DNA from: Caulobacteraceae bacterium
GTDB lineage: Bacteria > Pseudomonadota > Alphaproteobacteria > Caulobacterales > Caulobacteraceae
Length of the DNA: 64,000 bases
Direction of reading: 5' to 3'
NCBI GenBank assembly: GCA_947475845.1
Contig: CANJMO010000001.1
Coordinates: 1-64,000 of the forward strand
Shown here: piece after piece, positions 1 through 8,052 of the stretch
How the letters are laid out: each line of letters starts with the position of its first letter
Numbering within the stretch: the stretch's first letter is position 1
Position numbers and translations under genes: made by a program
The notes under the pieces: model-generated
The model's input: the letters and a program-made list of their open reading frames with translations, nothing else
The model's database searches: none
Told to the model about the DNA's origin: nothing

Positions 1-151
1 AGAGCGCTTACGACAAAAGATGTCATAGTCACGGAATTCGTATATTTGAATATTGTGTCTGGTCACATGGAATTTGAAAGAGATCTTAAAAGTACGGATT
101 AACACAATTTATATGATTTCCAGTGCAAACCTCAAAAGCGCCTAGACGGTA

Positions 152-604
152 TTAATTGATAGGCATCTTTCTATTTCGCCACTCCCAAGGCGGCTCAAAC
201 TGAGAAGCCCACATCCCCGCCCGGTTACCGTTCGCCTCGTCCTCGGCAGGGACGTAGCGGGTGCTGTAGCGGCGATACGCCAGCGCCCAGCCCTGTCGGA
301 CCATCTCTTCGTTGAGATTGACTGAGCCGGCCCAGCAGATCGCCACGAGCCGCCTGTAGCGGTCCTTGGCCTTGCCCTCGCAGCGGACTGCGCCGGCGCC
401 GATCATCGACCGCAGCGCCTCTGTAGCGGCCAGGCCGCAGCGCCAGTCACCGTCACGCTTGCACACCTGCTTGGTCTCCGGCGCATCGATGCCGTCGAGC
501 CTGATGTGTTGACCTGCAATCACAAGCGTGTCGCCATCAATCACCCGGGCCTGGCCATCGAAAGTGGACAGCGCTGCGAGGATCAAAAGGGCGGTGACGT
601 TCAT
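152..604 (-). CDS. Secreted thermonuclease-family protein (SNase fold)
   Basis: A 150-residue staphylococcal-nuclease-like protein, expected to hydrolyse nucleic acid phosphodiesters outside the cytoplasm with a metal ion. A short hydrophobic N-terminus (about residues 2-12) suggests export. Visible family motifs are VIDGDT near residue 20, DGIDAPE near residue 37 and DRYRR near residue 83, which carry the metal-binding Asp and the catalytic Arg/Glu positions known for the family. I chose the ATG at 604 because the open frame continuing upstream to 763 has no recognisable content, while the nuclease fold begins right after this Met. It lies in a lower-GC accessory stretch without an operon partner. 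Substrate and physiological role are unknown. Confidence 0.85.
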   Translation of the reverse strand: MNVTALLILAALSTFDGQARVIDGDTLVIAGQHIRLDGIDAPETKQVCKRDGDWRCGLAATEALRSMIGAGAVRCEGKAKDRYRRLVAICWAGSVNLNEEMVRQGWALAYRRYSTRYVPAEDEANGNRAGMWASQFEPPWEWRNRKMPIN

Positions 605-818
605 GAGCCAGCTAGCCAAGACGTTCGGTGCATCAGCCCTTAATGCCCACGCCTGTAGGCAGCCACAGCGGCGTCTGACGCATCGCCCAGGTAGCACATG
701 GGCGCATAGCCACCGCCACGGCTGGACTGCCAGCCGATCAGACCTTGAGCGGACCGGATACACCGGGCTCGCCGAGTTCGCCCGATGACTGTCGCCGGCG
801 CGGGCCAGCTAAAGAAAG

Positions 819-1076
819 CTAGCTTGATTTGCGCCGGAACCATCTCCAGAATTGGCCAATACTAAACCTTTTGATTCTTTTCTCGGACGACGTCACAGAA
901 AAATCTAGTAAAATTCCGTATTCAGACAGCCATCGGGGTTGTGCGTTAAACATATTTGGCTCGATCTGAAGCTTGTAGTGCGGAATTCCATTGATCAGGA
1001 ATCTAGAAATCACGGTAGCTTTTATTCCGGATCCGTACCTAGCAATAAACTGGTATCCGACTTTGTATGTTGTCAC
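819..1076 (-). CDS. Small hypothetical protein, 85 aa
   Basis: I do not recognise this family. The frame gives a protein with ordinary composition, many beta-prone segments (for example TTYKVGYQFIARYGSG) and a strongly basic, aromatic C-terminus (QFWRWFRRKSS). The start is GTG at 1076, preceded at a plausible distance by a purine-rich GAGAAG. Base composition is clearly more AT-rich than the genome core, as in its neighbours, which suggests recent acquisition. There is no signal peptide and no clear membrane segment. It could be a spurious frame, but its composition is more protein-like than the antisense shadows elsewhere in the window. Confidence 0.45.
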   Translation of the reverse strand: MTTYKVGYQFIARYGSGIKATVISRFLINGIPHYKLQIEPNMFNAQPRWLSEYGILLDFSVTSSEKRIKRFSIGQFWRWFRRKSS

Positions 1077-1225
1077 CGCAATCTTCTCGAAGTTATCGTA
1101 CTCTCCGACCGTATAAGCAGTGCATTATGAGAAACGCAATAACCTAAGATCCGTGATTTTCACCACATTGAGCGCTGTCACGCCATATTGGGCAATATCA
1201 GTCCATTTTTAATTCAGATTAAACA

Positions 1226-2704
1226 ATGAAAATACAAATTCGCCCACACGTTCTGGTTCTCTCTATTGCTTTGACATTTACATTAATGTCGCCCTCCCGC
1301 TCTAGGGCTGACACGCTTGAAGATCTCGCTAGGCGGCTTGATCGTCTGGAACAGGAAAACCGGGAACTACGGCAGGCATTGATTGCCGCGATCGGCCAAG
1401 CGAAGACTGAAGGCCTTCCGGCGCCGACGGTATCGGAGCCGGCGCCGAAGCCGGACGTAGCCACGGGCCCCAAGGAAAGCGTGGTGCGCTTCGACAGCAG
1501 CTACGCCTTTGCCGCCCTGGACCCGACCGTCGCGGGTAAGACCAAGCCCCTGATGCAGCTTGGGCTCGGGGACGGCTCACCGGCTGTTTATCTCAGCGGT
1601 GCGCTGACGGCGGTGGCGGATTTTCAGACTAGCAACAGGGACGATGACTTCGGCTACCTGATGCGTCAGCCCGGCGCCAATCACATCGGCAAGACCGCCT
1701 CAGAAGTGGCGCTTCACACCGCGCAACTTGCCGTCACGACGCGCCTGTCGCCTTGGGTCTCGGCCTACGGGGAACTGCTCTACGATCCGCAACAGAGTTT
1801 CGCCAGCGGGACTATCACGGCCTTGTCGCGCAACCAGATACAGCTCCGTCGCGGCTACGTCCTAATTGGCAACCCCAAGGCAACGCCCTTCTATTTCATG
1901 GCCGGCAAGTTGGACTCGCCATTTGGGCAGACCGACACGCTTAGCCCGTTCAGCCTTTCGACGGACGTACACACCTTTGCCGGCCTGTCTTACGGCGCGC
2001 TGGTGGGGTTCTCGAGGGGCGGCCTCAATCTGTCGTTGGAGGCCGCCCAAGGCGGCGCGGAGTTCCGCGGGCTGAACACGCCAGTTTCGGGCACCAATGT
2101 CCCCAGCCAGCTAAACAACTTCATTGTCGATGCGAATTATAGCCTGCCGCTAGGTCAGCCCAATGGCCGGCTACTGGTTGGAGCCTCCTACGAGGCTGGT
2201 AGTCCCTATTGCCAGACCTTCCCGATCCAACACTTCGGTCCCTGCGACAAAGCCAACCCAGCGTTCGCTGTCTACACGACACTGGGTTGGAACGCGGTCA
2301 CTTTGAAGGGTGAGTTCATGCAAACAGTCGGCGTCTGGCCGGGGACCCATAACCCCAATCCCCCGCTGAACGCATTCGCCGCCAGCAAAGTCACGAGTTA
2401 CGATTTAGCCGGCCGCTACCGGCTTCCGGTGGGCGGGAAAACCGTCGATCTGTCACTGAGCTTCAGCTCCTTTCTTTCGGGTCCGACTAACGCCCCCTGG
2501 CGAGGACAAGACCAGTTTGTTGGCGGCTTGGCCATCTACCTGGAACCCAATGTGAAGCTGTTTTCGGAGTTGGTGTTGGTCAACGGCTACGATCCCTTGA
2601 ACTTCCTCAGCGGCGGCATTCCGGGGCAAAATCCGGGCGCCTCCGACAGCGATCCGAGCAATCGCTCCAAGGTCATTATGTCCGGTGTGAACGTTGCATT
2701 CTAA
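1226..2704 (+). CDS. Outer-membrane beta-barrel protein, LbtU/DUF3573-like porin
   Basis: A 492-residue exported protein. Residues 1-28 are a signal peptide ending in SRSRA; residues 30-50 form a short coiled coil (LEDLARRLDRLEQENRELRQ), which is the periplasmic element typical of LbtU-type porins. The remainder is rich in alternating hydrophobic/polar strands and ends in VNVAF, the terminal aromatic expected by the BAM machinery. The family includes the Legionella siderophore porin LbtU, but the substrate here cannot be read from sequence. It has an ATG start with an AT-rich upstream region. It stands alone; the next gene (2717) starts 12 bases after its stop on the same strand and could be co-transcribed. 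Confidence 0.7.
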   Translation: MKIQIRPHVLVLSIALTFTLMSPSRSRADTLEDLARRLDRLEQENRELRQALIAAIGQAKTEGLPAPTVSEPAPKPDVATGPKESVVRFDSSYAFAALDPTVAGKTKPLMQLGLGDGSPAVYLSGALTAVADFQTSNRDDDFGYLMRQPGANHIGKTASEVALHTAQLAVTTRLSPWVSAYGELLYDPQQSFASGTITALSRNQIQLRRGYVLIGNPKATPFYFMAGKLDSPFGQTDTLSPFSLSTDVHTFAGLSYGALVGFSRGGLNLSLEAAQGGAEFRGLNTPVSGTNVPSQLNNFIVDANYSLPLGQPNGRLLVGASYEAGSPYCQTFPIQHFGPCDKANPAFAVYTTLGWNAVTLKGEFMQTVGVWPGTHNPNPPLNAFAASKVTSYDLAGRYRLPVGGKTVDLSLSFSSFLSGPTNAPWRGQDQFVGGLAIYLEPNVKLFSELVLVNGYDPLNFLSGGIPGQNPGASDSDPSNRSKVIMSGVNVAF

Positions 2705-2716
2705 TCAGCGAGGCGG

Positions 2717-3010
2717 ATGAGTAGCCGCCGACCAGCGCCCACCGCTCCAGTTTGGATATATTGGCTCACGCCCATGACCTACGGCTTCTAAACGTTCTTG
2801 CGGCTGGTCGTTTTCGGCTGCGCTGGATGGATTGCCTATCGCCGCTATCGAGAGGGCGAGACCAACTGGGCCCTGGGCTTCGGGCTCCTCACGGTGGCAT
2901 ATAATCCGCTGATCCCGGTGCTTCTCTCGCGCCCGATCTGGCTGCCAATCGATCTGTTCGCGATCTGGTTCTTCTGGAAGGCGCGGAAGCGGGAAGCCGC
3001 CAACAGGTAA
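2717..3010 (+). pseudogene. DUF6804-like small membrane protein with an in-frame stop
   Basis: From an ATG at 2717, preceded by GAGGCGG, the frame reads a short N-terminus ending PMTYGF, meets TAA at 2789-2791, then continues in the same frame with TFLRLVVFGCAGWIAYRRY and two further hydrophobic segments to a stop at 3010. DUF6804-type proteins normally have an uninterrupted YGYYTFLRLVV stretch at exactly this place, so the TAA most simply replaces a TAC or TAT tyrosine codon. The downstream part could still be made from the TTG at 2798 as a 70-residue, roughly three-segment membrane protein. Family assignment is from memory of the motif; function is unknown. Confidence 0.6.
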
Positions 3011-3021
3011 GGGGTGTCTCG

Positions 3022-3495
3022 CTAAAACTTCCGCGCTTCGGGCGAAAGCTTCGAGCATTCGGCTTCGATTTTGGTAGAAATTATTGCTCCACCATTCCAT
3101 TCTCCTAGATAACTAAGTCGACCACTAAGGCGATTTATATAGAATGTTTGTTCAAGTTTTCCGTCACTGAAGATAACAGTGTTTTTTATATTCCACGAAT
3201 TATAATCAGAATTATTCTGAATAGATTTTCCTTCCCCAACAAATGTAATTGCGCTAGTAACAACTACGTCACCGTCGGTAGATATAAAAATATTATTAAT
3301 CTGTTGTATAGATACTGAAAAATCAACCGACCTCATTTTCGGCGGGTCGGTTATGTAGGTTGGTTTTGATGTATATAGAACAACCTCAGTGCCCCGGCAC
3401 CTAAGCGTTAGATCGATAGTCTCAGCCTTGGCGTGGCCGTTCATCGACAGGGCCATGGTAAGCACCAGCCCGACGCCAAGAGATTTGTTATTCAT
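3022..3495 (-). CDS. Secreted hypothetical protein, 157 aa
   Basis: A protein of unknown family with a clear signal peptide (residues 1-24, ending NGHAKA) and a mature part of about 130 residues rich in beta-prone sequence. One cysteine lies near the mature N-terminus (LRCRG) and one near the C-terminus (EAECSK), which could pair in the periplasm. I chose the ATG at 3495 because its A/T overlaps the TGA of the upstream Sel1-type remnant (TGATG), an arrangement typical of translationally coupled genes; the open frame begins only 15 bases earlier. It is strikingly AT-rich compared with the core genome. Function cannot be assigned. Confidence 0.6.
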   Translation of the reverse strand: MNNKSLGVGLVLTMALSMNGHAKAETIDLTLRCRGTEVVLYTSKPTYITDPPKMRSVDFSVSIQQINNIFISTDGDVVVTSAITFVGEGKSIQNNSDYNSWNIKNTVIFSDGKLEQTFYINRLSGRLSYLGEWNGGAIISTKIEAECSKLSPEARKF

Positions 3496-3612
3496 CACTT
3501 CGGCTTCCACGCACTAGCCAGCCTCTGCGCCTCTGCGATCTGGGCGGGGGTCATCTTGGCGGCGGCGATGTCGCGGGCCTTCACAGCGTCCGCATCGCCT
3601 GACACAGCCGAG
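3495..3612 (-). pseudogene. 3' stump of a Sel1-like repeat gene
   Basis: The last about 38 codons of this frame read SAVSGDADAVKARDIAAAKM followed by TPAQIAEAQRLASAWKPK. This is the characteristic C-terminal tail of alphaproteobacterial Sel1-repeat proteins, which follows the last AHMW..NLAAA repeat. Upstream of the tail (above about 3612) the frame loses all family features and runs antiparallel into the TolC gene, so the repeats and start are missing. Its TGA overlaps the start of the secreted protein at 3495, showing that the two formed an operon before the truncation. It marks the left edge of the sulfur island. Confidence 0.6.
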
Positions 3613-3627
3613 CGTCTGGGGCAGACA

Positions 3628-4884
3628 TCACTCGGCATGGAGCAGGGCGTCCAGGCGATAGGCCGTGACCACGGCCGACCCCTTGGCGGCAATGAGCGCG
3701 CTTTGCGCCGCCAGGGTTTCCCGCTCGGCGTCGAGCAGATCCAGCATCGGCTTCTGCCCAACCCGAACCTCATGGCGGACACTGTCGAGCGCGCTGGCCG
3801 AGGCGCTGGACTGCTCACTGGCGGCCAGAACCACGGCGCGGGACGTCGTCACATCTTCCCACGCTCCGATCACCGCTTCGCGCACCTGAGCGCGCGCCGC
3901 GTCCACGCCGGCGCTGGCCGCGTGAACGCCTGCACGGGCCTCGTCGATGCGGCCGCTGACGGCTCCCCCCGCGAACAGGGTCCAGCGGCCCTGCACGCCT
4001 ATGGTGACGCCATCGGCCCGGTATCTGGGGAAGAACTGGTCACGAACGCTGCTGGCGGTCGCGGTAAGCGCCAGGCTGGGCAGGCGCTCGGCCTCCGCGA
4101 AGCGGGCGCCGGCCTCGGCGGCACGGGCCGCAGCCTTGGCCGCCAGAAGAGTAGCGTTGGACCGGTCGGCGACGGCCAGCGCATCGGCCAGCGCGACCGG
4201 CGTGACGGGCGGCGGGGGCAGACCGTCCAGCGCGTCGGGCTCGGCGCCGACCACTGAAATGAAGTGGGCCCGGCTGCGCGCCGCCTCGCCGTCGGCGCGG
4301 GCCAGGTCCGCACGGGCCTGCGCGAGACGGGCCTGCGCCTGGGCCTGATCCGTCCGCGTCGCGTCGCCCGCCTTGAACCGATCGTCCGCCTGGGCGGCGA
4401 TCTCCGTTAGCTGTCGCACCTGAGCGCCCCGCAGCGCCTGGATTTCGCGCGCGGTCAGAACCGCGACATAGGCGTCGGCGGCCTGGGCCGTCAGCAGCGC
4501 CTTGGCCCCGCCGACCTGAATGAGTGCGGCGTCGCGCCCCTCGCGGGCGCGGTCGATGGCGGCGGTTGTCGCGCCGCCGGTGAATAGGGGCTGACGCAGT
4601 TCCAGCGCGGCCGCCCGCGGAGATACGTCGCTGCGCCCGATGCCGAAGAAGCCGCCAAGATTGGTGTTCCCCCTACCCGCTTCGCCCGAAAGCGTGAGGC
4701 TGGGCAGACGCCCGGCGCGGGCGATGGAAAGGCGGGCGGCCGCCGCGTCCGCCTCCGCCTTCGACTGGGCTAGGCCAGGATTGCTGCGCTGGGCCAGGGC
4801 GATGGCCTCAGGCAGGGACAAGGCGGCGGCGCTGTGCGTCGCGGCAAGGCCGACCGTGATCCCGAAGGCGAGGACCGCGCGCAT
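3628..4884 (-). CDS. TolC-family outer-membrane efflux protein
   Basis: A 418-residue TolC/OprM-type channel. It has a signal peptide (MRAVLAFGITVGLAATHSAA), then two homologous halves of long Ala/Arg/Gln-rich helices: the first has EAIALAQRSNPGLAQSKAEAD, the second starts ALADALAVADRSNATLLAAK. Each half carries beta-strand segments that build the barrel (RQPLFTGGA, GRWTLFAGGA). The start at 4884 gives the signal peptide directly. It lies 5 bases downstream of the YgaP-like gene and probably in one operon with it and SQR. With the adaptor and pump encoded divergently it completes a tripartite RND system. It ends shortly after RLDALLHAE, which is normal for shorter members of the family. Confidence 0.88.
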   Translation of the reverse strand: MRAVLAFGITVGLAATHSAAALSLPEAIALAQRSNPGLAQSKAEADAAAARLSIARAGRLPSLTLSGEAGRGNTNLGGFFGIGRSDVSPRAAALELRQPLFTGGATTAAIDRAREGRDAALIQVGGAKALLTAQAADAYVAVLTAREIQALRGAQVRQLTEIAAQADDRFKAGDATRTDQAQAQARLAQARADLARADGEAARSRAHFISVVGAEPDALDGLPPPPVTPVALADALAVADRSNATLLAAKAAARAAEAGARFAEAERLPSLALTATASSVRDQFFPRYRADGVTIGVQGRWTLFAGGAVSGRIDEARAGVHAASAGVDAARAQVREAVIGAWEDVTTSRAVVLAASEQSSASASALDSVRHEVRVGQKPMLDLLDAERETLAAQSALIAAKGSAVVTAYRLDALLHAE

Positions 4885-4889
4885 CGGGA

Positions 4890-5093
4890 TCAACTGAAGG
4901 CGACGCCCGGTTTGGCCCCGAGCTTTTTGAACAGGATCGCGGCCGGACAGAAGCCGGTGAAGCCGGACTGGATCATATTGAGGCCGGCGAAGATGGTCAG
5001 GCCGACCCACCAGGGGTGCACGAAGTGGGCAAGGGCCAAGCCGAGCAGGACGACACTGCCGGCGAAGATCAGAACCATGCGGTCAACACTCAT
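4890..5093 (-). CDS. YgaP-like (DUF2892) inner-membrane protein
   Basis: A 67-residue protein with two hydrophobic helices (about residues 6-24 and 29-46) and the family motif QSGFTGFCPAAILFKKLG just after the second. This corresponds to the transmembrane part of YgaP, which in E. coli is fused to a rhodanese domain; here the rhodanese is a separate gene at 6651. Proteins of this family recur in sulfide-responsive operons (BigR, SqrR regulons). The ATG at 5093 is preceded by GGAGAT. It sits between SQR (80 bases upstream) and TolC (5 bases downstream), consistent with one operon. A role in binding or passing persulfide at the membrane is inference. Confidence 0.85.
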   Translation of the reverse strand: MSVDRMVLIFAGSVVLLGLALAHFVHPWWVGLTIFAGLNMIQSGFTGFCPAAILFKKLGAKPGVAFS

Positions 5094-5173
5094 GTTGCAT
5101 CTCCCATTCGGACCCGCACTTGCGCCGGAGCCTGTGCCTGGCGCGTCCAGGCGACGTCTTGAACAGAGGGGCT

Positions 5174-6454
5174 TCAGCCCTTGAGCTTGCGCAGCCCCAT
5201 GACGTCGAGGGCGAATTTCTCGTAGAAGGGCTCGCTCACGCCGCTCTTGACCTTGCCGATGAAGTATTTTTCGAAGGCGACCTTGGCGAGATGAACCCAT
5301 CCCCCGCTGGCCGACCAGTTGACGTTGCGCGGCGGAATCTGGGGCTGGGCGATGAAGGCCACGCCGCCGTCACCGAAATCCGCCAGGCAGAAGGCGTTCC
5401 AGGTCGCCTCATGGGTCGCCGGCTTGCCGTCGATGATCTGACCGAGGTTGTGGGCGATAGCCGTGACCATGCTCTCGATCATGAAGCCGGTCTTGGGTAC
5501 GCCGACGGGGACCGGGGTCTTGCCGGTCGGGGCGATGGCCACGCAGACCCCCAGTCCGAACACATTGGGAAAGGTCGGATTGCGCTGGTTCTTATCGACG
5601 ATGACGAAGCCGCGGGGATTGGTCAGCCCCTCGATGCCGCGCACGGCCGCCACCCCCCGGAAGGCGGGCAGCATCATGGAATAGGCGAACGGCAGGTCAT
5701 GGGTCGCCTTGACGGCGCCGTCCTCGGCGATCTCCTCGACATGCATCATGCCGGCCTCGACGGAGGCGACCTTGGCGTTGGTGATCCACTTGATGTGCCG
5801 GTCGCGCATCTCGCTCTCCAGCAGCCCCTTGGTGTCGCCGACGCCGTCCAGCCCGAGATGGCCGATGTAGGGCTCGGGGGTGACATAGGTCATAGGCACG
5901 CGGTCGCGAATCTTGCGGCGCTTGAGCTCGGTGTCGAGGATCATCGCGAACTCGTAGGCGGGGCCGAAGCAGGAGGCGCCCTGCACGGCGCCGATGACGA
6001 TCGGGCCGGGGTTTTCGACGAAGCGGTCGAAGGCCGCGGCGGCCGTCTCGGCGTGATCGACATGGCAGACCGACTGGGTAAAGCCGCCATGGGGCCCAAG
6101 CCCCGGAATCTCGTCGAAGGCCAGTTCCGGGCCGGTGGCGATGACCAGATAGTCGTACTCGACCATGGCCCCGTCATTGAGCTCGACGCGATTTTCCGCC
6201 GGGGAGAGGCGTTTGGCGCCGACTCCGGAAAATCCGATGCCGCGCTTCTTGAAGACGGGCGGGAGCTTGACCTCGATCGCGTCCCGCTTGCGCCAGTGAA
6301 CGGCGACCCAGGGGTTGGATGGGACGAAATGGAAGGTGTCGCCCTGCGACACCACGCTGACTTCGGCCCGATCGCCCACCGCCAGCTTGACCTCAAAGGC
6401 GGCGATGGTGCCGCCCAGACCGGCCCCCAGGATCACAATACGCGGCTTCGCCAT
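5174..6454 (-). CDS. sqr: Sulfide:quinone oxidoreductase
   Basis: A 426-residue FAD flavoprotein that oxidises sulfide to polysulfide or persulfide and passes electrons to membrane quinone. The N-terminal Rossmann motif is VILGAGLGG (residues 7-15), with a second nucleotide-fold stretch DYLVIATGP near 101-109. The three catalytic cysteines of true SQRs are all present: Cys130 (SVCHVDHA), Cys162 (ASCFGPAYEF) and Cys356 (FCLADFGD), which distinguishes it from type II NADH dehydrogenases. The TPVPVGVPKTGFMIESMV segment is also typical. It is transcribed divergently from rhodanese across an AT-rich regulatory region and leads the SQR, YgaP-like, TolC group. No signal peptide; peripheral cytoplasmic-face membrane binding is expected. 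Confidence 0.92.
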   Translation of the reverse strand: MAKPRIVILGAGLGGTIAAFEVKLAVGDRAEVSVVSQGDTFHFVPSNPWVAVHWRKRDAIEVKLPPVFKKRGIGFSGVGAKRLSPAENRVELNDGAMVEYDYLVIATGPELAFDEIPGLGPHGGFTQSVCHVDHAETAAAAFDRFVENPGPIVIGAVQGASCFGPAYEFAMILDTELKRRKIRDRVPMTYVTPEPYIGHLGLDGVGDTKGLLESEMRDRHIKWITNAKVASVEAGMMHVEEIAEDGAVKATHDLPFAYSMMLPAFRGVAAVRGIEGLTNPRGFVIVDKNQRNPTFPNVFGLGVCVAIAPTGKTPVPVGVPKTGFMIESMVTAIAHNLGQIIDGKPATHEATWNAFCLADFGDGGVAFIAQPQIPPRNVNWSASGGWVHLAKVAFEKYFIGKVKSGVSEPFYEKFALDVMGLRKLKG

Positions 6455-6560
6455 GATCTTTATCCTGCTCCAGCAGCCCTACGGCCGCACTCACTGTCCC
6501 CCGGTTGCGCCCCGCGGACTTTGATCCACATCACATCGCGCCGCCGATTTCGGCCTTAGG

Positions 6561-6624
6561 GTTCGGGATCGAACGATTGATTATATATTTGTATTTCGGT
6601 ATATGCGCAATAACGTATTTATAT
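6561..6624. promoter_or_regulatory. Shared SQR/rhodanese promoter region with candidate ArsR operator
   Basis: The 196 bases between the divergent SQR and rhodanese starts contain an AT-rich block in otherwise GC-rich DNA. It has a short dyad GTTCG-GGAT-CGAAC (6561-6574), a run TTATATATTTGTATTTCGGT (6581-6600), and a second GTATTT copy at 6615-6620, 24 bases from the first. BigR/SqrR-type repressors are known to bind AT-rich imperfect palindromes in such places. That the island's own ArsR binds here is inference. Confidence 0.4.
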
Positions 6625-6650
6625 CGTCGCTTTCGATGCAAGGGCCCCCG

Positions 6651-6989
6651 ATGTTCGCCAAAATCAAAACCACTGACCTGACGCCGCAGCAGGTGAAGGC
6701 CGCCCTCGACGCCCATAAAATCCTGCTGGTCGACGTGCGCGAACCTGCCGAGTTCGCCGCCGAGCGCATCCATGGTGCGCTCAACTTCCCCCTGTCCAGC
6801 TTCGATCCCGGCGCCCTGCCGCCCGTCGGCGACCGGATGATCGTCTTTCAGTGCGGCTCGGGAAAGCGATCGGCGACGGCAGTCGAACGTTCTCGCGCCG
6901 CCGGCCACCACATCGACGCCCATCTGGCCGGCGGGATCATGGCCTGGAAGGCCATGGGACTGCCGACCGTCGCCTTCGACCGCGCCTGA
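6651..6989 (+). CDS. Single-domain rhodanese (sulfurtransferase)
   Basis: A 112-residue rhodanese-fold protein without signal peptide. Key features are LLVDVREPAEFAAERI (residues 26-41), the active-site loop CGSGKRS with the persulfide-forming Cys68, and the closing LAGGIMAWKAMGLP. Such proteins move sulfane sulfur from persulfide donors to thiol acceptors, so it would handle the product of the adjacent SQR. I prefer the ATG at 6651 because the domain begins there; in-frame ATGs at 6603 and 6636 would add a short unstructured leader. It heads the plus-strand group rhodanese, adaptor, pump, ArsR, and is 31 bases from the adaptor gene. Confidence 0.9.
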   Translation: MFAKIKTTDLTPQQVKAALDAHKILLVDVREPAEFAAERIHGALNFPLSSFDPGALPPVGDRMIVFQCGSGKRSATAVERSRAAGHHIDAHLAGGIMAWKAMGLPTVAFDRA

Positions 6990-7020
6990 CCGGTTCAATA
7001 TCCATTCGCGGAGGTCAGCC

Positions 7021-8052
7021 ATGGCCGCATCACCCCATCTGTTCTGCATCCTGAGCGCGGCCCTGGCGTTGGGCGCCTGCGGCGAGGCCAAGCCGCCGGC
7101 GTCTGCCACGGCCTCAGCCCCGGCGGCCGGACGTCTGACCGTGCGGACACAGACCATCGCCGACATGAAGGCCGTCCCCGCGACGCTGACGACGCGGGAT
7201 ATGGCGGACGCCAGGGCGCGCCTATCGGGCGTCCTCGTGGCGCTTGCGGTGAAGGCGGGGGACACCGTTCGGCAAGGCCAGGTGATCGCGCGAGTCAGGG
7301 ACGATCGCCTCAACCTGCAGACCAGCGCCTTCGACGCACAGGTCTCGGCCGCCGCGGCGGAGGCGACCCGCGCCCAGGCCGACCTTGCCCGAACGCGCGA
7401 TCTCTACTCTCACGGCGTCTACGCCCAAGCCCGTCTCGATCAGGTGGAGGCCCAGGCCAAGTCCGCCCAGGCCGCGCTGGCCGCCGCCCGCGCCCAGCGC
7501 GACGCCAGCGCCGAACTGAGCGCTCAGGGCGCGATCCTGGCCCCCGCCGCCGGACGGGTGCTGACGGCTGACGTGCCGCTCGGCTCCGTGGTCATGCCGG
7601 GTCAGTCCATCGCCAGGATCACCGCCGGTCCGATGGTGGTGCGGATTGAACTTCCCGAAGGGCAGGCCCGCGCCCTCGAGCTGGGAGATCGGGTACAACT
7701 GAGCCCCGAAGATCTGCGTGGGTCGGCCGCACAGGGAACCATCAGCCAGATCTATCCCTCGGTCGCCGGCGGTCAGGTGACCGCGGATTTAACAGCCCCC
7801 AATCTGCCCACGGAACTGGTCGGCCAGAGGGTGCGCGTCAGCGTCCGAATCGGCGACCGTCAGGCGCTGGTCGTGCCCCGCGCCTATGTCTCAACCCGGT
7901 TCGGCGTGGACTACGTCAGCCTGGTCCACGCCGACGGCACAATGTCTGATATGCCGGTCCAGACGACGGCGGGGCCCACCCCCGACACAGTCGAAGTGCT
8001 GGCGGGCCTTCGGTCCGGCGACGTCCTTAGCCCGGCGAGGACGGCCCGGTGA
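7021..8052 (+). CDS. RND efflux periplasmic adaptor lipoprotein
   Basis: A 343-residue membrane-fusion protein. The N-terminus has a signal peptide with lipobox ALGAC, so the mature protein should be lipid-anchored. The order is typical: first half of the barrel-sandwich (SGVLVALAVKAGDTVRQGQV), a helical hairpin rich in Ala/Gln (about residues 100-165), second half of the lipoyl fold (APAAGRVLTADVPLGSVV), beta-barrel and membrane-proximal domain. The ATG at 7021 follows GGAGG. The stop overlaps the GTG start of the pump (GTGA at 8049-8052), showing translational coupling. It works with the pump at 8049 and TolC at 3628; the exported compound is unknown, but the setting points to reactive sulfur species. 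Confidence 0.9.
   Translation: MAASPHLFCILSAALALGACGEAKPPASATASAPAAGRLTVRTQTIADMKAVPATLTTRDMADARARLSGVLVALAVKAGDTVRQGQVIARVRDDRLNLQTSAFDAQVSAAAAEATRAQADLARTRDLYSHGVYAQARLDQVEAQAKSAQAALAAARAQRDASAELSAQGAILAPAAGRVLTADVPLGSVVMPGQSIARITAGPMVVRIELPEGQARALELGDRVQLSPEDLRGSAAQGTISQIYPSVAGGQVTADLTAPNLPTELVGQRVRVSVRIGDRQALVVPRAYVSTRFGVDYVSLVHADGTMSDMPVQTTAGPTPDTVEVLAGLRSGDVLSPARTAR

Noticed and set aside
640-843. Minus-strand frame ending in GYAPMCYLGDASDAAVAAYR, upstream of the thermonuclease
   Set aside because: The tail looks mildly protein-like, but I cannot tie it to any family, and the first half has no coherent composition. It might be a remnant, but the support is too thin.
3495-3818. Treating the whole 107-codon minus-strand frame as a gene
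   Set aside because: Only the last 38 codons match the Sel1 tail; the rest is antisense-like sequence overlapping the end of the TolC gene in another frame.
5120-6559. A 479-codon plus-strand open frame opposite SQR
   Set aside because: SQR on the minus strand has all catalytic residues; this is its shadow.
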